Shown: positions 8,381 to 17,985, counted from the stretch's first letter. The stretch: 64,000 bases of DNA from Chromobacterium haemolyticum (GCF_002081825.1 NZ_MUKU01000015.1:1-64000); one strand, 5' to 3'. Numbers and translations: made by a program. Notes: a model not told the origin generated them from the letters alone.

Positions 8381-8839
8381 ATGGATTTGATTTTGTGGCG
8401 CCACGCGGAGGCGGAGGACGGCTCCGATGATCTGGCAAGGGCGCTGACGCGGCGCGGGCAGCAGCAGGCGAGCCAGATGGCGGCTTGGCTGCGGGTGCGC
8501 CTGCCGCGCGATTATCTGCTGCTGGCCTCTGAGGCCAAGCGTTCGCAGCAGACGGCGGCCTTGCTGGCGAAAAGCTTTCAGACGGTGCCGGCGCTGAATC
8601 CGACGGCGTCGCCAGAAGAGGTGCTGGAGGCGATAGGCTGGCCGGAGGCGAACCGCACCGTGGTGTTGGTTGGCCATCAGCCTTATATCGGCTGGTTGAC
8701 GTCCAGCCTGCTGTCGGAGCAGCAGCAATTGTGGAGCGTGAAGAAGGGGTCTGTCTGGTGGTTGAGTCACCGCGACCGCCACGGCATCGAGCAGACGCGT
8801 TTGAAGGCGATGATGACGCCGGGCATGTTGCAGCCTTGA
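8381..8839 (+). CDS. sixA: Phosphohistidine phosphatase SixA
   Basis: A 152-residue member of the histidine phosphatase superfamily. The catalytic RHAE motif (His9 in LILWRHAEAED) opens the protein, and GHQPYIG supplies the second catalytic His in the C-terminal half. SixA removes phosphate from phosphohistidine in Hpt domains or the nitrogen PTS protein NPr. ATG at 8381 follows GAGGGG at good spacing; a GTG two codons upstream is less likely. It is a single gene between a structured gap and a bidirectional terminator, converging on metE. Confidence 0.9.
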   Translation: MDLILWRHAEAEDGSDDLARALTRRGQQQASQMAAWLRVRLPRDYLLLASEAKRSQQTAALLAKSFQTVPALNPTASPEEVLEAIGWPEANRTVVLVGHQPYIGWLTSSLLSEQQQLWSVKKGSVWWLSHRDRHGIEQTRLKAMMTPGMLQP

Positions 8840-8850
8840 ATCGGCACTTG

Positions 8851-8880
8851 AAAAGGCCTCTCGATCGAGGGGCCTTTTTC
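8851..8880. terminator. Bidirectional terminator between sixA and metE
   Basis: AAAAGGCC-T-CTCG pairs with CGAG-G-GGCCTTTT through one T-G pair, with T-tracts on both strands. It serves the convergent sixA and metE genes. Confidence 0.85.
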
Positions 8881-8898
8881 TTGTCAGTCTCAAACGTT

Positions 8899-11190
8899 TC
8901 AGACGGTGGCGTCGGCCTCCTGAGCCAGACGCCGACGCAGCGTCTTGCTGACCTTGACCATGCTGGAGAGCGCGGCCTCCACCTCGGGCCAGCCGCGGGT
9001 TTTCAGGCCGCAGTCGGGGTTGACCCACAGTTTTTCCGGTTCGATCACTTGCAGCGCCTTTTCCAGCAGTTGTTGGATTTCGGCTTCAGGCGGTACCCGC
9101 GGGCTGTGGATATCGTAGACGCCGGGGCCGATGGCGTTGGGGTAGCGGAAGTGGCCGAAGTCCTGCAGCAGCTCCATGTCCGAACGCGAGGTTTCGATGG
9201 TGATCACGTCCGCGTCCAGCGCGGCGATGGCCGGTAGAATGTCGCCGAATTCCGAATAGCACATATGGGTGTGGATCTGGGTGGCGTCGGCCACGCCGTG
9301 GCAAGACAGCCGGAAAGCCTCGCCGGCCCAGTCCAGGTAGGCGGCGCGGTCGGCGCGTTTCAGCGGCAGGCCTTCGCGGATGGCCGGTTCGTCGATCTGG
9401 ATTACGCGAATGCCGGCGGTTTCCAGGTCGCGAACCTCGTCGTTCAGCGCCAGGGCGATCTGGCGGCAGACTTCGCCGCGCGGCAGATCGTCGCGAACAA
9501 AGCTCCATTGCAGGATGGTGACCGGTCCGGTGAGCATGCCCTTGACTGGGCGGGAGGTCAGGCTTTGCGCGTACTCCGCCCATTCCACGGTTATCGGCTG
9601 CGGCCGCGCCACGTCGCCGAACAAAATGGGCGGTTTCACGCAGCGGCTGCCGTAGCTTTGCACCCAACCGCCGGCGGTGAACACGAAACCGGACAATTGT
9701 TCGCCGAAATATTCCACCATGTCGTTGCGCTCGGCCTCGCCGTGCACCAGCACATCGATGTCCAGCGCTTCCTGGCGGCGTATCGCCAGTTCGATTTCCT
9801 GTTGCATCGCCTGGCGATAGGCGTCGGCGGGCAGCTCGCCGCGCTTGAAGGCGGCGCGAGCGCCGCGGATGGACGCGGTCTGCGGGAAAGAGCCTATGGT
9901 GGTGGTGGGCAGTAGCGGCAGCTTGAGCCAGGCTTGCTGCGCGGCGGCGCGAACCGGATAGGCGTTGTGGCGGCGGTCGGCGTCGGCCGGCAGCGTGGCC
10001 AGGCGCTGTTGGACTTCGGGGCGGTGGATCAGCGGGCTGGCGGCGCGCTGCTGACGGGCGTAGTCGCTGCCGGCCAGTTCGTTGGCGATGGCTTCGCGGC
10101 CTTGCTCCACGCCTCGTTTCAGCACTTTCAGTTCATTGAGCTTTTGCACCGCGAAGGCGAGCCAGGTTTTGACGTCGACGTCGAGCTGGGTTTCCGCTGC
10201 CAGGTCGAAAGGCGTGTGCAGCAGCGAGCAGCTGGGCGCGATCCACAGCCGCTCGCCCAGATCGGCCGCCAAGGGTTGCAGACTGGCCAGTACGCGGGAC
10301 AGATCGGCGCGCCAGATATTGCGACCGTCGATGACGCCGGCGGACAGCACCTTGTCTTGCGGCCAGCCGTCGGCGAAAGCCGCCAGTTGCAGCGGCGCGC
10401 GCACCAGATCCAGGTGCAGACCGGCCACCGGCAAGCGTTGCAGTAGTTCGGCGTGCTCGGCGACGCTGCCGAAGTAGGTGGCCAGCAGCAGCCGTAGCGG
10501 AGAGTCTTGCAGTTGCCGATAGGCGGGCTCGAAGGCGGCCAGCCATTCCGGCGGCAGGTCCAGAGCCAGGATGGGTTCGTCGATCTGCACCCAGTCCACT
10601 TTAGCCGCCGCCAGCGCGGCCAGCACATCGCGATAGGCTTGCAGCAGGGCGGGCAGCAAGGATAACTTGTCCAGGCAGGCGTTCTTGGCCTTGCCCAGCC
10701 ACAACAGCGACAGCGGCCCCAGCAGCACCGGCTTGGCGCGCAGGCCCAGCGCCTGGGCTTCTCTCACTTGCGCCAGCAAGCGCTCAGGCTGCGCCTGGAA
10801 GGCGGTGTCGGCATGCCATTCCGGCACCAGATAGTGGTAGTTGGTGTCGAACCATTTGGTCATTTCCAGCGCAGGCTGGCCGGCGTTGCCGCGCGCCAAC
10901 TGGAAATACTGCTCGGTGCTCAGCTTGGTGGCGTCGAAGCCGAAGCGCGGCGGAATAGCTCCCACCAGCAGTTGCGCGTCCAGCACGTGGTCGTACAGGG
11001 AGAAGTCGCCTACCGGGGACAATTCAACGCCGGCGCCTTTTTGCAGCAGCCAGTGGCGCTGGCGCAGTTCACGCGCGCCGCCCAGCAGCGCGGCTTCGTC
11101 GATTTCGTTCTTCCAGTAGTTTTCCAGCAGGGTCTTCAGTTCGCGCTTGGCGCCGATGCGGGGAAAGCCGAGCAGGTGCAGGGTGGTCAT
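8899..11190 (-). CDS. metE: Cobalamin-independent methionine synthase
   Basis: A 763-residue zinc enzyme that transfers the methyl group of 5-methyltetrahydropteroyl-triglutamate to homocysteine. The N-terminal repeat begins [16 protein letters not shown]. The catalytic C-terminal barrel contains [26 protein letters not shown] and the zinc ligands in [11 protein letters not shown] and [11 protein letters not shown]. Full family length. The start MTTLHLL follows AAGGAG at 7 nt; upstream in-frame extension is not supported. It is divergent from metR, whose product normally activates metE with homocysteine as cofactor. No B12 riboswitch was recognised upstream. Confidence 0.97.
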   Translation of the reverse strand: MTTLHLLGFPRIGAKRELKTLLENYWKNEIDEAALLGGARELRQRHWLLQKGAGVELSPVGDFSLYDHVLDAQLLVGAIPPRFGFDATKLSTEQYFQLARGNAGQPALEMTKWFDTNYHYLVPEWHADTAFQAQPERLLAQVREAQALGLRAKPVLLGPLSLLWLGKAKNACLDKLSLLPALLQAYRDVLAALAAAKVDWVQIDEPILALDLPPEWLAAFEPAYRQLQDSPLRLLLATYFGSVAEHAELLQRLPVAGLHLDLVRAPLQLAAFADGWPQDKVLSAGVIDGRNIWRADLSRVLASLQPLAADLGERLWIAPSCSLLHTPFDLAAETQLDVDVKTWLAFAVQKLNELKVLKRGVEQGREAIANELAGSDYARQQRAASPLIHRPEVQQRLATLPADADRRHNAYPVRAAAQQAWLKLPLLPTTTIGSFPQTASIRGARAAFKRGELPADAYRQAMQQEIELAIRRQEALDIDVLVHGEAERNDMVEYFGEQLSGFVFTAGGWVQSYGSRCVKPPILFGDVARPQPITVEWAEYAQSLTSRPVKGMLTGPVTILQWSFVRDDLPRGEVCRQIALALNDEVRDLETAGIRVIQIDEPAIREGLPLKRADRAAYLDWAGEAFRLSCHGVADATQIHTHMCYSEFGDILPAIAALDADVITIETSRSDMELLQDFGHFRYPNAIGPGVYDIHSPRVPPEAEIQQLLEKALQVIEPEKLWVNPDCGLKTRGWPEVEAALSSMVKVSKTLRRRLAQEADATV

Positions 11191-11234
11191 GGTGGGCTCC
11201 TTGGTTAGTGATGTCCCTAGCATTACGCAAGCTG

Positions 11235-11247
11235 TTGTATGATACAA
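11235..11247. promoter_or_regulatory. Palindrome in the metE-metR gap
   Basis: TTGTAT-G-ATACAA is a perfect 6-1-6 dyad in the middle of the divergent metE/metR spacer, about 45 bp upstream of the metE start. It could be a second regulator site or overlap a promoter. Assignment is tentative. Confidence 0.35.
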
Positions 11248-11270
11248 ACTCATTATTTTGCTAGCTAACA

Positions 11271-11283
11271 TGAAATGAATTCA
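11271..11283. promoter_or_regulatory. MetR-binding site (TGAA-N5-TTCA)
   Basis: TGAAATGAATTCA matches the MetR consensus TGAANNNNNTTCA exactly. It ends 2 bp before the metR ATG, which is well placed for autorepression and may also serve metE on the other strand. The metR gene has no separate Shine-Dalgarno sequence there. Confidence 0.7.
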
Positions 11284-11285
11284 TA

Positions 11286-12215
11286 ATGAGCTTTCTGGAG
11301 ATTAGACATCTGCGTACCCTGTTGGCGCTGGCCGAAACCGGCAGCGTGTCTTTGGCCGCCAGTCGCTTGTTTCTGACCCAATCCGCGCTTTCGCATCAGC
11401 TCAAACAGTTGGAGCAGGGTTACGGCATGAGCTTGTTCGAGCGCAAGACCCAGCCGCTGCGCTTCACCGCCGCCGGGGAGAGGTTGTTGGCGCTGGCTCA
11501 TGATCTGAACGCCAGGGTGGCGGCGGCGGAGCGCGATCTGGCGCGCCTGCGTCAGGGGGAGGTTGGCGAATTGCGGGTGGCGGTGGAGTGCCATACCTGC
11601 TTTGACTGGCTGATGCCGGCGATGGACGCGTTCCGCCAGCATTGGCCGGGCGTGGAGCTGGACATCGTGTCCGGCTTTCACACCGATCCGGTGAGCCTGC
11701 TGCTGAGCCATCGCGCGGATCTGGCCATCGTGTCCGAGGCGGAGCCGCAGGCCGGCATCGATTACCAGCCGCTGTTCGCTTATGAAATGGTGGGCATCGT
11801 GGCGCGGGATCATCCGCTGGCGAACAAGCGCTGTTGGCTGGCGGAGGACTTTGCCGGAGAAACGCTGATCCATTACCCAGTGCCGGATGAAATGCTGGAC
11901 CTGGTGCGCAAGGTATTGCGCCCGGCGGGCGTCAATCCGGCGCGGCGCAGCAGCGAGCTGACCATCGCCATCATTCAACTGGTGGCCAGCCGCCGTGGGG
12001 TGGCGGCTTTGCCGTACTGGGCGGTCAAGCCTTATCTGGAACGCGGCTACGTGGTGGCGCGGCCGATCGGCGAGCGCGGTTTGAGCAGCGAGTTGTACGC
12101 CGCGGTGCGCGGCGACGACGGCGGCTTGGCCTATATGCAGGATTTTCTGGTCACGGTGAGGGAGCAGAGTTTCGCCACCTTGCCGGGGCTGACGCCGCTG
12201 GGTGCGGCCAGCTGA
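11286..12215 (+). CDS. metR: LysR-type regulator of methionine synthesis, MetR
   Basis: A 309-residue LysR-family regulator. The N-terminal helix-turn-helix (about 18-60) reads GSVSLAASRLFLTQSALSHQLKQLEQ and is followed by a linker helix and the periplasmic-binding-protein-like effector domain. The VECHTCFDWLMPAMDAFR segment at the start of the effector domain is typical of MetR. It is divergent from metE, and an exact MetR box lies at its own start codon, supporting the assignment and autoregulation. The absence of a Shine-Dalgarno sequence suggests a leaderless or weakly translated mRNA. Confidence 0.93.
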   Translation: MSFLEIRHLRTLLALAETGSVSLAASRLFLTQSALSHQLKQLEQGYGMSLFERKTQPLRFTAAGERLLALAHDLNARVAAAERDLARLRQGEVGELRVAVECHTCFDWLMPAMDAFRQHWPGVELDIVSGFHTDPVSLLLSHRADLAIVSEAEPQAGIDYQPLFAYEMVGIVARDHPLANKRCWLAEDFAGETLIHYPVPDEMLDLVRKVLRPAGVNPARRSSELTIAIIQLVASRRGVAALPYWAVKPYLERGYVVARPIGERGLSSELYAAVRGDDGGLAYMQDFLVTVREQSFATLPGLTPLGAAS

Positions 12216-12216
12216 T

Positions 12217-12957
12217 TCAGGGCAGGTCCAGTTGCCGGCGCAGCGACGGCAATTGGCTCCAGACGCAGCGCATGCGCTCCGGATGGGCCTGGCCGTAAGC
12301 CTTGGCGAACACCAGATAATTGTTTTCGGTTTTCAGCGGCGGCAGCAGTTTTTTCATGCGCAGCTGCGGGTGCTGCGCCAGATAAGCGTCGCCGCCGGGC
12401 TCGTGCATGGCGAAGGCGGCGATGCGGCCTGCCTGTAGTTTGGCGAAATTCTCGTCCAGATCGGCGCCGGCTTCGGTGGGTATCCGGCGGGCTTTCAACA
12501 CGCGGGTGACGGACCAGCCTCGATTGACGCCGACGCTGTCGTCCTCAGGCAGGTCCAGTCGGTAGCCGTCCCAACGCAGCGTTGAATCCTGTGGAACGTA
12601 GAGCACGTAGGACAGGGCCGTCAGCCTGAGCCGGCTGTCCGCCGATCCGCCGCGCATCGGGTAGAGCATCTGTTTGGCGCGGTCGGTCTGGAAGGACAGC
12701 ATGGCGGCGGCGTCGGCCTGGTTTAGCGCCAGCCCGCGTAACAGCCGTCGCGCCGGCAGTTGCCGGAACTGCGCGTTTAGACCGCAATGTTCCGCCGCTT
12801 GCCGCGCGAGGTCGATCACGGGGCCGGATAGTTGCGTGGAGACGTGCTGGATGAAGGGCGCGGGTTCGGCGCTGCCGACGACGATGCGCAGGAGGGGGGC
12901 CGCATGGACCCACCCGCCGGCCAGCAGGGTGAGCAGCGCCAGCGTGGACTTGGACAT
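12217..12957 (-). CDS. Periplasmic solute-binding protein, family 3-like
   Basis: The 246-residue product has a signal peptide (MSKSTLALLTLLAGGWVHA) and a two-lobed type II binding-protein fold. Recognisable stretches are LRIVVGSAEPAPFI at the start, VIDLARQAAEHCGLNAQFRQLPARRLLRGL and GVNRGWSVTRVLKARRIPTE, as in amino-acid-binding family 3 proteins. No permease or ATPase gene is nearby, so it is an orphan receptor or transporter subunit. AAGGA upstream supports the start. It converges on metR with only 1 bp between the two stop codons. The ligand is unknown. Confidence 0.75.
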   Translation of the reverse strand: MSKSTLALLTLLAGGWVHAAPLLRIVVGSAEPAPFIQHVSTQLSGPVIDLARQAAEHCGLNAQFRQLPARRLLRGLALNQADAAAMLSFQTDRAKQMLYPMRGGSADSRLRLTALSYVLYVPQDSTLRWDGYRLDLPEDDSVGVNRGWSVTRVLKARRIPTEAGADLDENFAKLQAGRIAAFAMHEPGGDAYLAQHPQLRMKKLLPPLKTENNYLVFAKAYGQAHPERMRCVWSQLPSLRRQLDLP

Positions 12958-12986
12958 GGACGGGTCCTTGCGGAATGATCATGGAT

Positions 12987-14444
12987 TCATTTTATGAGCC
13001 CGAGATCGGCCTTGTCATGGGTTTCCTCCGCGTGAGCTTCCAGGCCCAACTCCTGGATCTTGCGAGTCAGCGTGTTGCGGCCCCAGCCCAGCAGGTGAGC
13101 AGCTTCCACTTTGCGGCCGCCGGTGTGGGCCAGGCCGCTGCGGATGCAACTGATCTCGAAGCGGTGGGTCAGTTCGTCGATGATGCCGACCTCGCCGGCG
13201 AGCAGGCGGCGGCTGACTTCCTCCGCCAGCAACTGGGGCCAGTCCAGTTGCCCGGTTTCTGCCCCGCCGGGATGGCGAGCGCCGGAGGCGGGATCGCGCA
13301 GTTCCTGAGGCAGGTCGGCCGCTTCCACGGTTTGACCGGGCGCCATCACGCTAATCCACTGGCACAGATTCTCCAGCTCGCGCACATTGCCGGAGAACAG
13401 GCTGTGTTTGACCACGTCCATGGCGGCGTCGCTGAGTCGCTTGGGTTCCACGCCCAACTGGGTGGCGCTCTTGGCCAGGAAGTGGCGAGCCAGCAGGGGG
13501 ATGTCCTCGCGCCGTTCGCGCAGCGGCGGCAGCCTCAGGCGGATCACGTTCAGGCGGTGGTAGAGGTCTTCGCGGAACTGGCCGTCGCGCACCCGTTGTT
13601 CCAGGTTTTGGTGGGTGGCGGCGATGACGCGGACATTGGCCTTGATCGGGGTGTGGCCGCCGACGCGGTAGAAGTGGCCGTCGGACAGCACGCGCAGCAG
13701 CCGGGTTTGCAGTTCGGTGGGCATGTCGCCGATCTCGTCCAGGAACAGCGTGCCGCCCTCGGCCTCCTCGAAGCGGCCGCGGCGGGTGGCTTGCGCGCCG
13801 GTGAACGCGCCTTTTTCATGGCCGAACAGTTCCGATTCCAGCAAGTCCTTGGGAATGGCGGCGGTATTGAGCGCGATGAAGGGTTTGCCGGCGCGCACCG
13901 AGTGGCGGTGCAGCGCTTCGGCCACGCGCTCCTTGCCGGTGCCGGATTCGCCGGTGATCAGCACGGTGACGTTGGACTGGGACAGCCTGCCGATGGCGCG
14001 GAACACGTCCTGCATTGCCGGCGCCTGGCCCAGCAGCACCGGCATCGCCTCCGGATGATCGCTGACCGCGATGTCCGGGCGGCTTTCCGCCAGCGCGCGT
14101 TCGATCAGCAGCACCGCCTGATCGACGTCGAAGGGCTTGGGCAGATATTCGAAGGCGCCGCCCTGGAAAGCCGCCACCGCGGAATCCAGATCGGAGTGCG
14201 CGGTCATGATGATGACGGGCAGCGCAGGGTGTTCGGATTTGACCTTGGACAGGAATTTCAGCCCGTCGGTGCCCGGCATGCGGATATCCGAAATGATGAC
14301 TTGCGGAGCGCGGTCGTACAGCGCGTTCAGCGCGTCGTCGGCGCTGGCGAAACTGTCGAAGCCGATGCCGGCGCGCCCCAGCGCTTTTTCCAGCACCCAG
14401 CGTATTGCCTTGTCGTCGTCAATAATCCATACCGCTTGGTTCAT
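12987..14444 (-). CDS. ntrC: Nitrogen regulation response regulator NtrC (NR-I)
   Basis: A 485-residue sigma-54 activator. The receiver domain carries Asp53 (ISDIRMPGTDG) and the acidic pair in WIIDDD. The AAA+ domain has Walker A GESGTGKE and the sigma-54 loop EKGAFTGA. A C-terminal Fis-type helix-turn-helix reads KVEAAHLLGWGRNTLTRKIQEL. ATG at 14444 follows GAGGA; a GTG one codon upstream is less likely. It lies downstream of ntrB, separated by repeat copy 2 (14515-14661). Targets are visible in this window upstream of glnA. Confidence 0.95.
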   Translation of the reverse strand: MNQAVWIIDDDKAIRWVLEKALGRAGIGFDSFASADDALNALYDRAPQVIISDIRMPGTDGLKFLSKVKSEHPALPVIIMTAHSDLDSAVAAFQGGAFEYLPKPFDVDQAVLLIERALAESRPDIAVSDHPEAMPVLLGQAPAMQDVFRAIGRLSQSNVTVLITGESGTGKERVAEALHRHSVRAGKPFIALNTAAIPKDLLESELFGHEKGAFTGAQATRRGRFEEAEGGTLFLDEIGDMPTELQTRLLRVLSDGHFYRVGGHTPIKANVRVIAATHQNLEQRVRDGQFREDLYHRLNVIRLRLPPLRERREDIPLLARHFLAKSATQLGVEPKRLSDAAMDVVKHSLFSGNVRELENLCQWISVMAPGQTVEAADLPQELRDPASGARHPGGAETGQLDWPQLLAEEVSRRLLAGEVGIIDELTHRFEISCIRSGLAHTGGRKVEAAHLLGWGRNTLTRKIQELGLEAHAEETHDKADLGLIK

Positions 14445-14514
14445 CACGAAATCCTCATGCTGTGGCCGCCAGCGCCAGCCGGCCGCCGCAAGGTGTTGTT
14501 GTCGATGCGTCTCA

Positions 14515-14661
14515 AAATCTGTTCAAAGTCTCGCGGGCAAGAGCGAGACCAGGTGAAAATAGCTGAGAAAGCTGGATATACCGGTGGTGCGTCAGCATTT
14601 CGAAGGTGTGCTCGCGCCATGCGACATCTCACGAAACGCAGCGGACTTTGAGCAGGTTCTC
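14515..14661 (-). repeat. Post-stop repeat element, copy 2
   Basis: About 145 bp with imperfect inverted ends (CTGTTCAAAGTC at 14519-14530 and GACTTTGAGCAG at 14644-14655). The ntrB-proximal end overlaps or abuts the ntrB stop codon, and the element fills most of the ntrB-ntrC gap. It shares the GTCTCGC...GCGAGAC block with copies 1 and 3; the ATGTAC dyad is degenerate here. Confidence 0.8.
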
Positions 14662-15712
14662 AGTCGGTGGCGAAGGGCAGCATTACCGTAAAGCAGGTTT
14701 GTCCCGGCCGTGAGTCGAATTCGATATTGCCGCCGTGCTGGTGGACGAAGGCCTGCGCCAGAGTCAGGCCCAGGCCGGTGCCTTCGGCGCGGCCGGTGAC
14801 CAGCGGGTAGAAAATATGGTCCTTGATCTCGTCGGGAATGCCGGGGCCGTCATCGATGATTTGCAATTTCAATGCCAGGGTGTGGCGCTTGCGCGCCAGC
14901 GTCACCTGGCGCGCCACTCGGGTGCGCAGAATCAATTCGCCGCGGCCCTTCATCGCCTGAATCGCGTTCTTGACGATGTTGAGCGCTACCTGGATCAGTT
15001 GTTCCTTATCTGCCACCAACTGCGGCAGGCTGGTGTCGTAGTCGCGGCGAATTTGCAGGCCTTGCGGGTATTCCGCCAGCGCGATGCTGCGCACGCGCTC
15101 CAGCACTTCGTGGATATTGATTTCGCCGCGAACATGGCTGCGGTGCGGCGCCAGAAGGCGGTCGACCAGCGATTGTAGCCGCAGCGCCTCTTCCTTGATC
15201 ACCGCGGTGTATTCTTTCAACTCCGGGCGGTCCAGCAGCTCGTGCTCCAGCAACTGCGCCGCGCCGCGGATGCCTCCCAGCGGGTTCTTGATCTCATGCG
15301 CCAGGTTGCGGATCAGCTCCCGATTGGCCTGGTGTTGCAGCAGCAGCCGTTCCTCGTTGGCGATCTTCAACTGCTGATCCAGCGGCCGCAGTTCGATCAG
15401 CGCCAGTCCGCCGTCCGCGTCCACCGGGGCGACCGACAGCGCGATGTGCAGCGCCTGCTCGCTGTGCTGGGGAACCAGTTCCAAGTCGTGTTCGATGAAG
15501 CTGGCGTTGTGGCGCAGCGCGGTGGACAGCGCCTGACGCAGCGCCGGGCAGGGCTGGAACAGATCGAACAGGCTGTGACGCAGCAATTCGCGGCTGCCGA
15601 GCGCCAGCAGGTTTTCGCAAGCGGGATTGACGAAATGCAGCGCGCCGTCGGCGTCGACGATCAGCACGGGGGTGTCAAGCAGTTCTAGTCCGGCAAAGCT
15701 GGTCGGCGGCAT
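14660..15712 (-). CDS. ntrB: Nitrogen regulation sensor kinase NtrB (NR-II)
   Basis: A 350-residue cytoplasmic sensor kinase/phosphatase that controls NtrC phosphorylation in response to PII. An N-terminal PAS domain (LELLDTPVLIVDADGALHFVNPACENLL) precedes the dimerisation helix with the phosphorylated His in NLAHEIKNPLGGIRGAAQLL. The ATPase domain shows the N box (NIVKNAIQAM), IIDDGPGIPDE and GTGLGLTLAQ. No membrane segment is present. I chose ATG at 15712 (MPPTSFAGLELL) preceded by AGGA; the frame is open a further 36 codons upstream without family similarity. It lies between the DUF4124 gene and ntrC. Confidence 0.95.
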   Translation of the reverse strand: MPPTSFAGLELLDTPVLIVDADGALHFVNPACENLLALGSRELLRHSLFDLFQPCPALRQALSTALRHNASFIEHDLELVPQHSEQALHIALSVAPVDADGGLALIELRPLDQQLKIANEERLLLQHQANRELIRNLAHEIKNPLGGIRGAAQLLEHELLDRPELKEYTAVIKEEALRLQSLVDRLLAPHRSHVRGEINIHEVLERVRSIALAEYPQGLQIRRDYDTSLPQLVADKEQLIQVALNIVKNAIQAMKGRGELILRTRVARQVTLARKRHTLALKLQIIDDGPGIPDEIKDHIFYPLVTGRAEGTGLGLTLAQAFVHQHGGNIEFDSRPGQTCFTVMLPFATD

Positions 15713-15834
15713 GGTGCGGTGTGTCCTGTAGGCTGGGGCGGAGGGCTTGCGCAGGCTGAGCAAAATTCGGGCCATGCCCGCGCGCCCGGGAATGGCCCAT
15801 TTCTTTTCAGTATGCACCATGATGGTGCGTCAAA

Positions 15835-16317
15835 CTAGTTCTGCCCCAGTTCGCGGCGCAAGGCTTCCACGTTTTTCTGGCGGTCGGTGACTTCGTCCTG
15901 CAGCTTCTGCACCCGGTTCAGGTATTTCTGGTAATTGCGGGTTTCGTCGCCGTTGCGCGTGGCTTTGCCGTCGGCCAGCGCTTTTTCCGCTTCGGACAAC
16001 GTTTTCTGCTCATTGGCCAGCTCCTGTTCCAGGATTTTGCGGCGGCCGTTGTCGCGCTGTTTCTGGGTGCCGGGATCGACGCTGGGGTAGCTGCCGGCGG
16101 GCTTGGCGTCGCCGTTCCCGCCGCTGCTGTTGCCGGGGACGTTGTTTTTCTTGTGCTGGCTGGGGTAGGAGGAGAGCGGATTGAGCCGGATCGCCTGCGC
16201 GCCGCGAATCGGCACATTGGTGAAGGTGACGTTGCCGTCTTTGTCCACGTACTTGTAAACGGTGGCGTGAGCGGAGGCGCTCAGCAGCAGTATCAGACAA
16301 AGAGATAGAGTTTTCAT
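15835..16317 (-). CDS. DUF4124 exported coiled-coil protein
   Basis: The 160-residue product has a signal peptide (MKTLSLCLILLLSASAHA) followed at once by a DUF4124 motif (TVYKYVDKDGNVTFTNVPIRG). A low-complexity linker leads to a C-terminal coiled coil (about 90-158) rich in Glu, Lys and Gln. The function is unknown; the periplasm is the likely location. DUF4124 genes between glnA and ntrB recur in betaproteobacteria, to my knowledge. It is co-directional with glnA upstream and ntrB downstream, but a strong terminator separates it from glnA. Confidence 0.85.
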   Translation of the reverse strand: MKTLSLCLILLLSASAHATVYKYVDKDGNVTFTNVPIRGAQAIRLNPLSSYPSQHKKNNVPGNSSGGNGDAKPAGSYPSVDPGTQKQRDNGRRKILEQELANEQKTLSEAEKALADGKATRNGDETRNYQKYLNRVQKLQDEVTDRQKNVEALRRELGQN

Positions 16318-16385
16318 GGGCGGCGTGTCGAGTTCCGGGTTTCAGCTCTGCAATGATATGCAAATCCGCCGGACAAGTCATATAT

Positions 16386-16418
16386 GAAAACGGCAGCCCG
16401 GGGGGGCTGCCGTTTTTC
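16386..16418 (-). terminator. Terminator after glnA
   Basis: AAAACGGCAGCCC pairs with GGGCTGCCGTTTT around a short G-rich loop, with T-tracts on both strands. It lies 12 bp beyond the glnA stop codon and should cut glnA off from the DUF4124-ntrB-ntrC genes, at least in part. Confidence 0.85.
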
Positions 16419-16430
16419 CATGCGCCGGTA

Positions 16431-17849
16431 TTACAGCGAGTAATACATCGCGAATTCCACCGGATGCGTGGTCATGCGGGTCAGGTTGACCTCCTGCATC
16501 TTCAGTTCGATGTAGGCGTCGATCCAGTCATTGGAGAACACGCCGCCGCGAGTCAGGAACTCGCGGTCCTTGTCCAGAGCGGCCAGCGCCTCGTCCAGGC
16601 TGGCGCACACGGTCGGGATCAGCTTATCTTCTTCCGGCGGCAGATCGTACAGGTTCTTGTCCGCGGCGTCGCCTGGGTGGATCTTGTTCTGGATGCCGTC
16701 CAGGCCGGCCATCAGCAGCGCGGAGAAGCACAGGTAGGGGTTGGCCAAGGGGTCCGGGAAGCGCGCCTCGATACGGCGGCCCTTGGGGCTGGCCACGTGC
16801 GGGATGCGGATGGAGGCGGAGCGGTTCTTGGCGGAATAGGCCAGCTTCACCGGCGCTTCGTAGTGCGGCACCAGGCGTTTGTAAGAGTTGGTGCCCGGGT
16901 TGGTGATCGCGTTCAACGCCTTGGCGTGCTTGATGATGCCGCCGATGTAGTAAAGCGCGGTTTCGGACAGGCCGGCGTAGCCGTCGCCTGCGAACAGGTT
17001 CTTGCCGTCCTTCCAGATGGACTGGTGAACATGCATGCCGGAGCCGTTGTCGCCGACGATGGGCTTGGGCATGAAGGTGGCGGTTTTGCCGTAGCTGTGA
17101 GCCACGTTGTGCACCACGTATTTCAGAATCTGGGTCCAATCCGCGCGCTGGGTGAGCGTGCTGAACTTGGTGCCGATCTCGTTCTGGCCGGCAGTGGCCA
17201 CTTCGTGGTGGTGAACTTCCACGGGGATGCCCAGTTCTTCCAGTAGTAACACCATGGCGGAGCGGATGTCTTGGGAGGAGTCCACCGGCGGCACCGGGAA
17301 GTAACCGCCTTTAATGCCGGGGCGGTGGCCCATATTGCCGCCCTCGAACTCCTCGGCGGAGGCCCAGGCGGCTTCTTCCGCCTTGATCTTGACGAAGCAG
17401 CCGGACATGTCGGTGCCCCAGGTCACGCTGTCGAAGATGAAGAATTCCGGTTCCGGGCCGAAGTAGGCGGTGTCGCCCAGTCCGGAGGCTTTCAGATAGG
17501 CTTCGGCGCGCTTGGCGATGGAGCGCGGGTCGCGGTCGTAGCCCTTGCCGTCGGCCGGGTCGATCACGTCGCAGTGCATGAAGACGGAGGGTTCGTCGTA
17601 GAACGGGTCGATGCGGGCGGTGGCCGGGTCGGCCATCAGCAGCATGTCGGATGCCTGGATGCCTTTCCAGCCTGCGATCGAGGAGCCGTCGAAGGCGTGG
17701 CCGTGTTCGAACCATGCGTCCGGATCGTCCAGCAGGACATGGGCCGGAATCGACACGTGTTGTTCTTTGCCGCGGGTGTCGGTAAAGCGCAGGTCGATGA
17801 ACTTGACATCATTTTCAGTAATCAGCTTGACTACGTCTGCAACCGCCAT
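16431..17849 (-). CDS. glnA: Glutamine synthetase, type I
   Basis: A 472-residue dodecameric enzyme that makes glutamine from glutamate, ammonia and ATP. Motifs include [12 protein letters not shown], the Mg/glutamate-site blocks EPEFFIFD and [14 protein letters not shown], and the ATP-site region [16 protein letters not shown]. Tyr401 in NLYDLPPEE is the adenylylation site, so activity is probably controlled by Gln[11 protein letters not shown] follows AGGAGAAAACC at the ATG; upstream in-frame codons belong to the leader. A sigma-54 promoter and two NtrC sites lie upstream. Confidence 0.98.
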   Translation of the reverse strand: MAVADVVKLITENDVKFIDLRFTDTRGKEQHVSIPAHVLLDDPDAWFEHGHAFDGSSIAGWKGIQASDMLLMADPATARIDPFYDEPSVFMHCDVIDPADGKGYDRDPRSIAKRAEAYLKASGLGDTAYFGPEPEFFIFDSVTWGTDMSGCFVKIKAEEAAWASAEEFEGGNMGHRPGIKGGYFPVPPVDSSQDIRSAMVLLLEELGIPVEVHHHEVATAGQNEIGTKFSTLTQRADWTQILKYVVHNVAHSYGKTATFMPKPIVGDNGSGMHVHQSIWKDGKNLFAGDGYAGLSETALYYIGGIIKHAKALNAITNPGTNSYKRLVPHYEAPVKLAYSAKNRSASIRIPHVASPKGRRIEARFPDPLANPYLCFSALLMAGLDGIQNKIHPGDAADKNLYDLPPEEDKLIPTVCASLDEALAALDKDREFLTRGGVFSNDWIDAYIELKMQEVNLTRMTTHPVEFAMYYSL

Positions 17850-17908
17850 GGTTTTCTCCTGAAAGGCTACATGCATCATGTGCGAATGAGTGGATGGCAG
17901 GCTCTTAA

Positions 17909-17923
17909 GCATTAAGCGTGCCA
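17909..17923 (-). promoter_or_regulatory. Sigma-54 promoter of glnA
   Basis: Read on the minus strand, TGGCACGCTTAATGCT fits the -24/-12 consensus TGGCACG-N4-TTGCW with one mismatch and exact GG-to-GC spacing. The start point would fall near 17898, about 50 nt before the glnA ATG. Confidence 0.85.
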
Positions 17924-17985
17924 GCTTTGATATCGCTGAGATTCCATTGTGTCATAGCCCAAAACCGGGCGCTAGCGAAGTTGAA

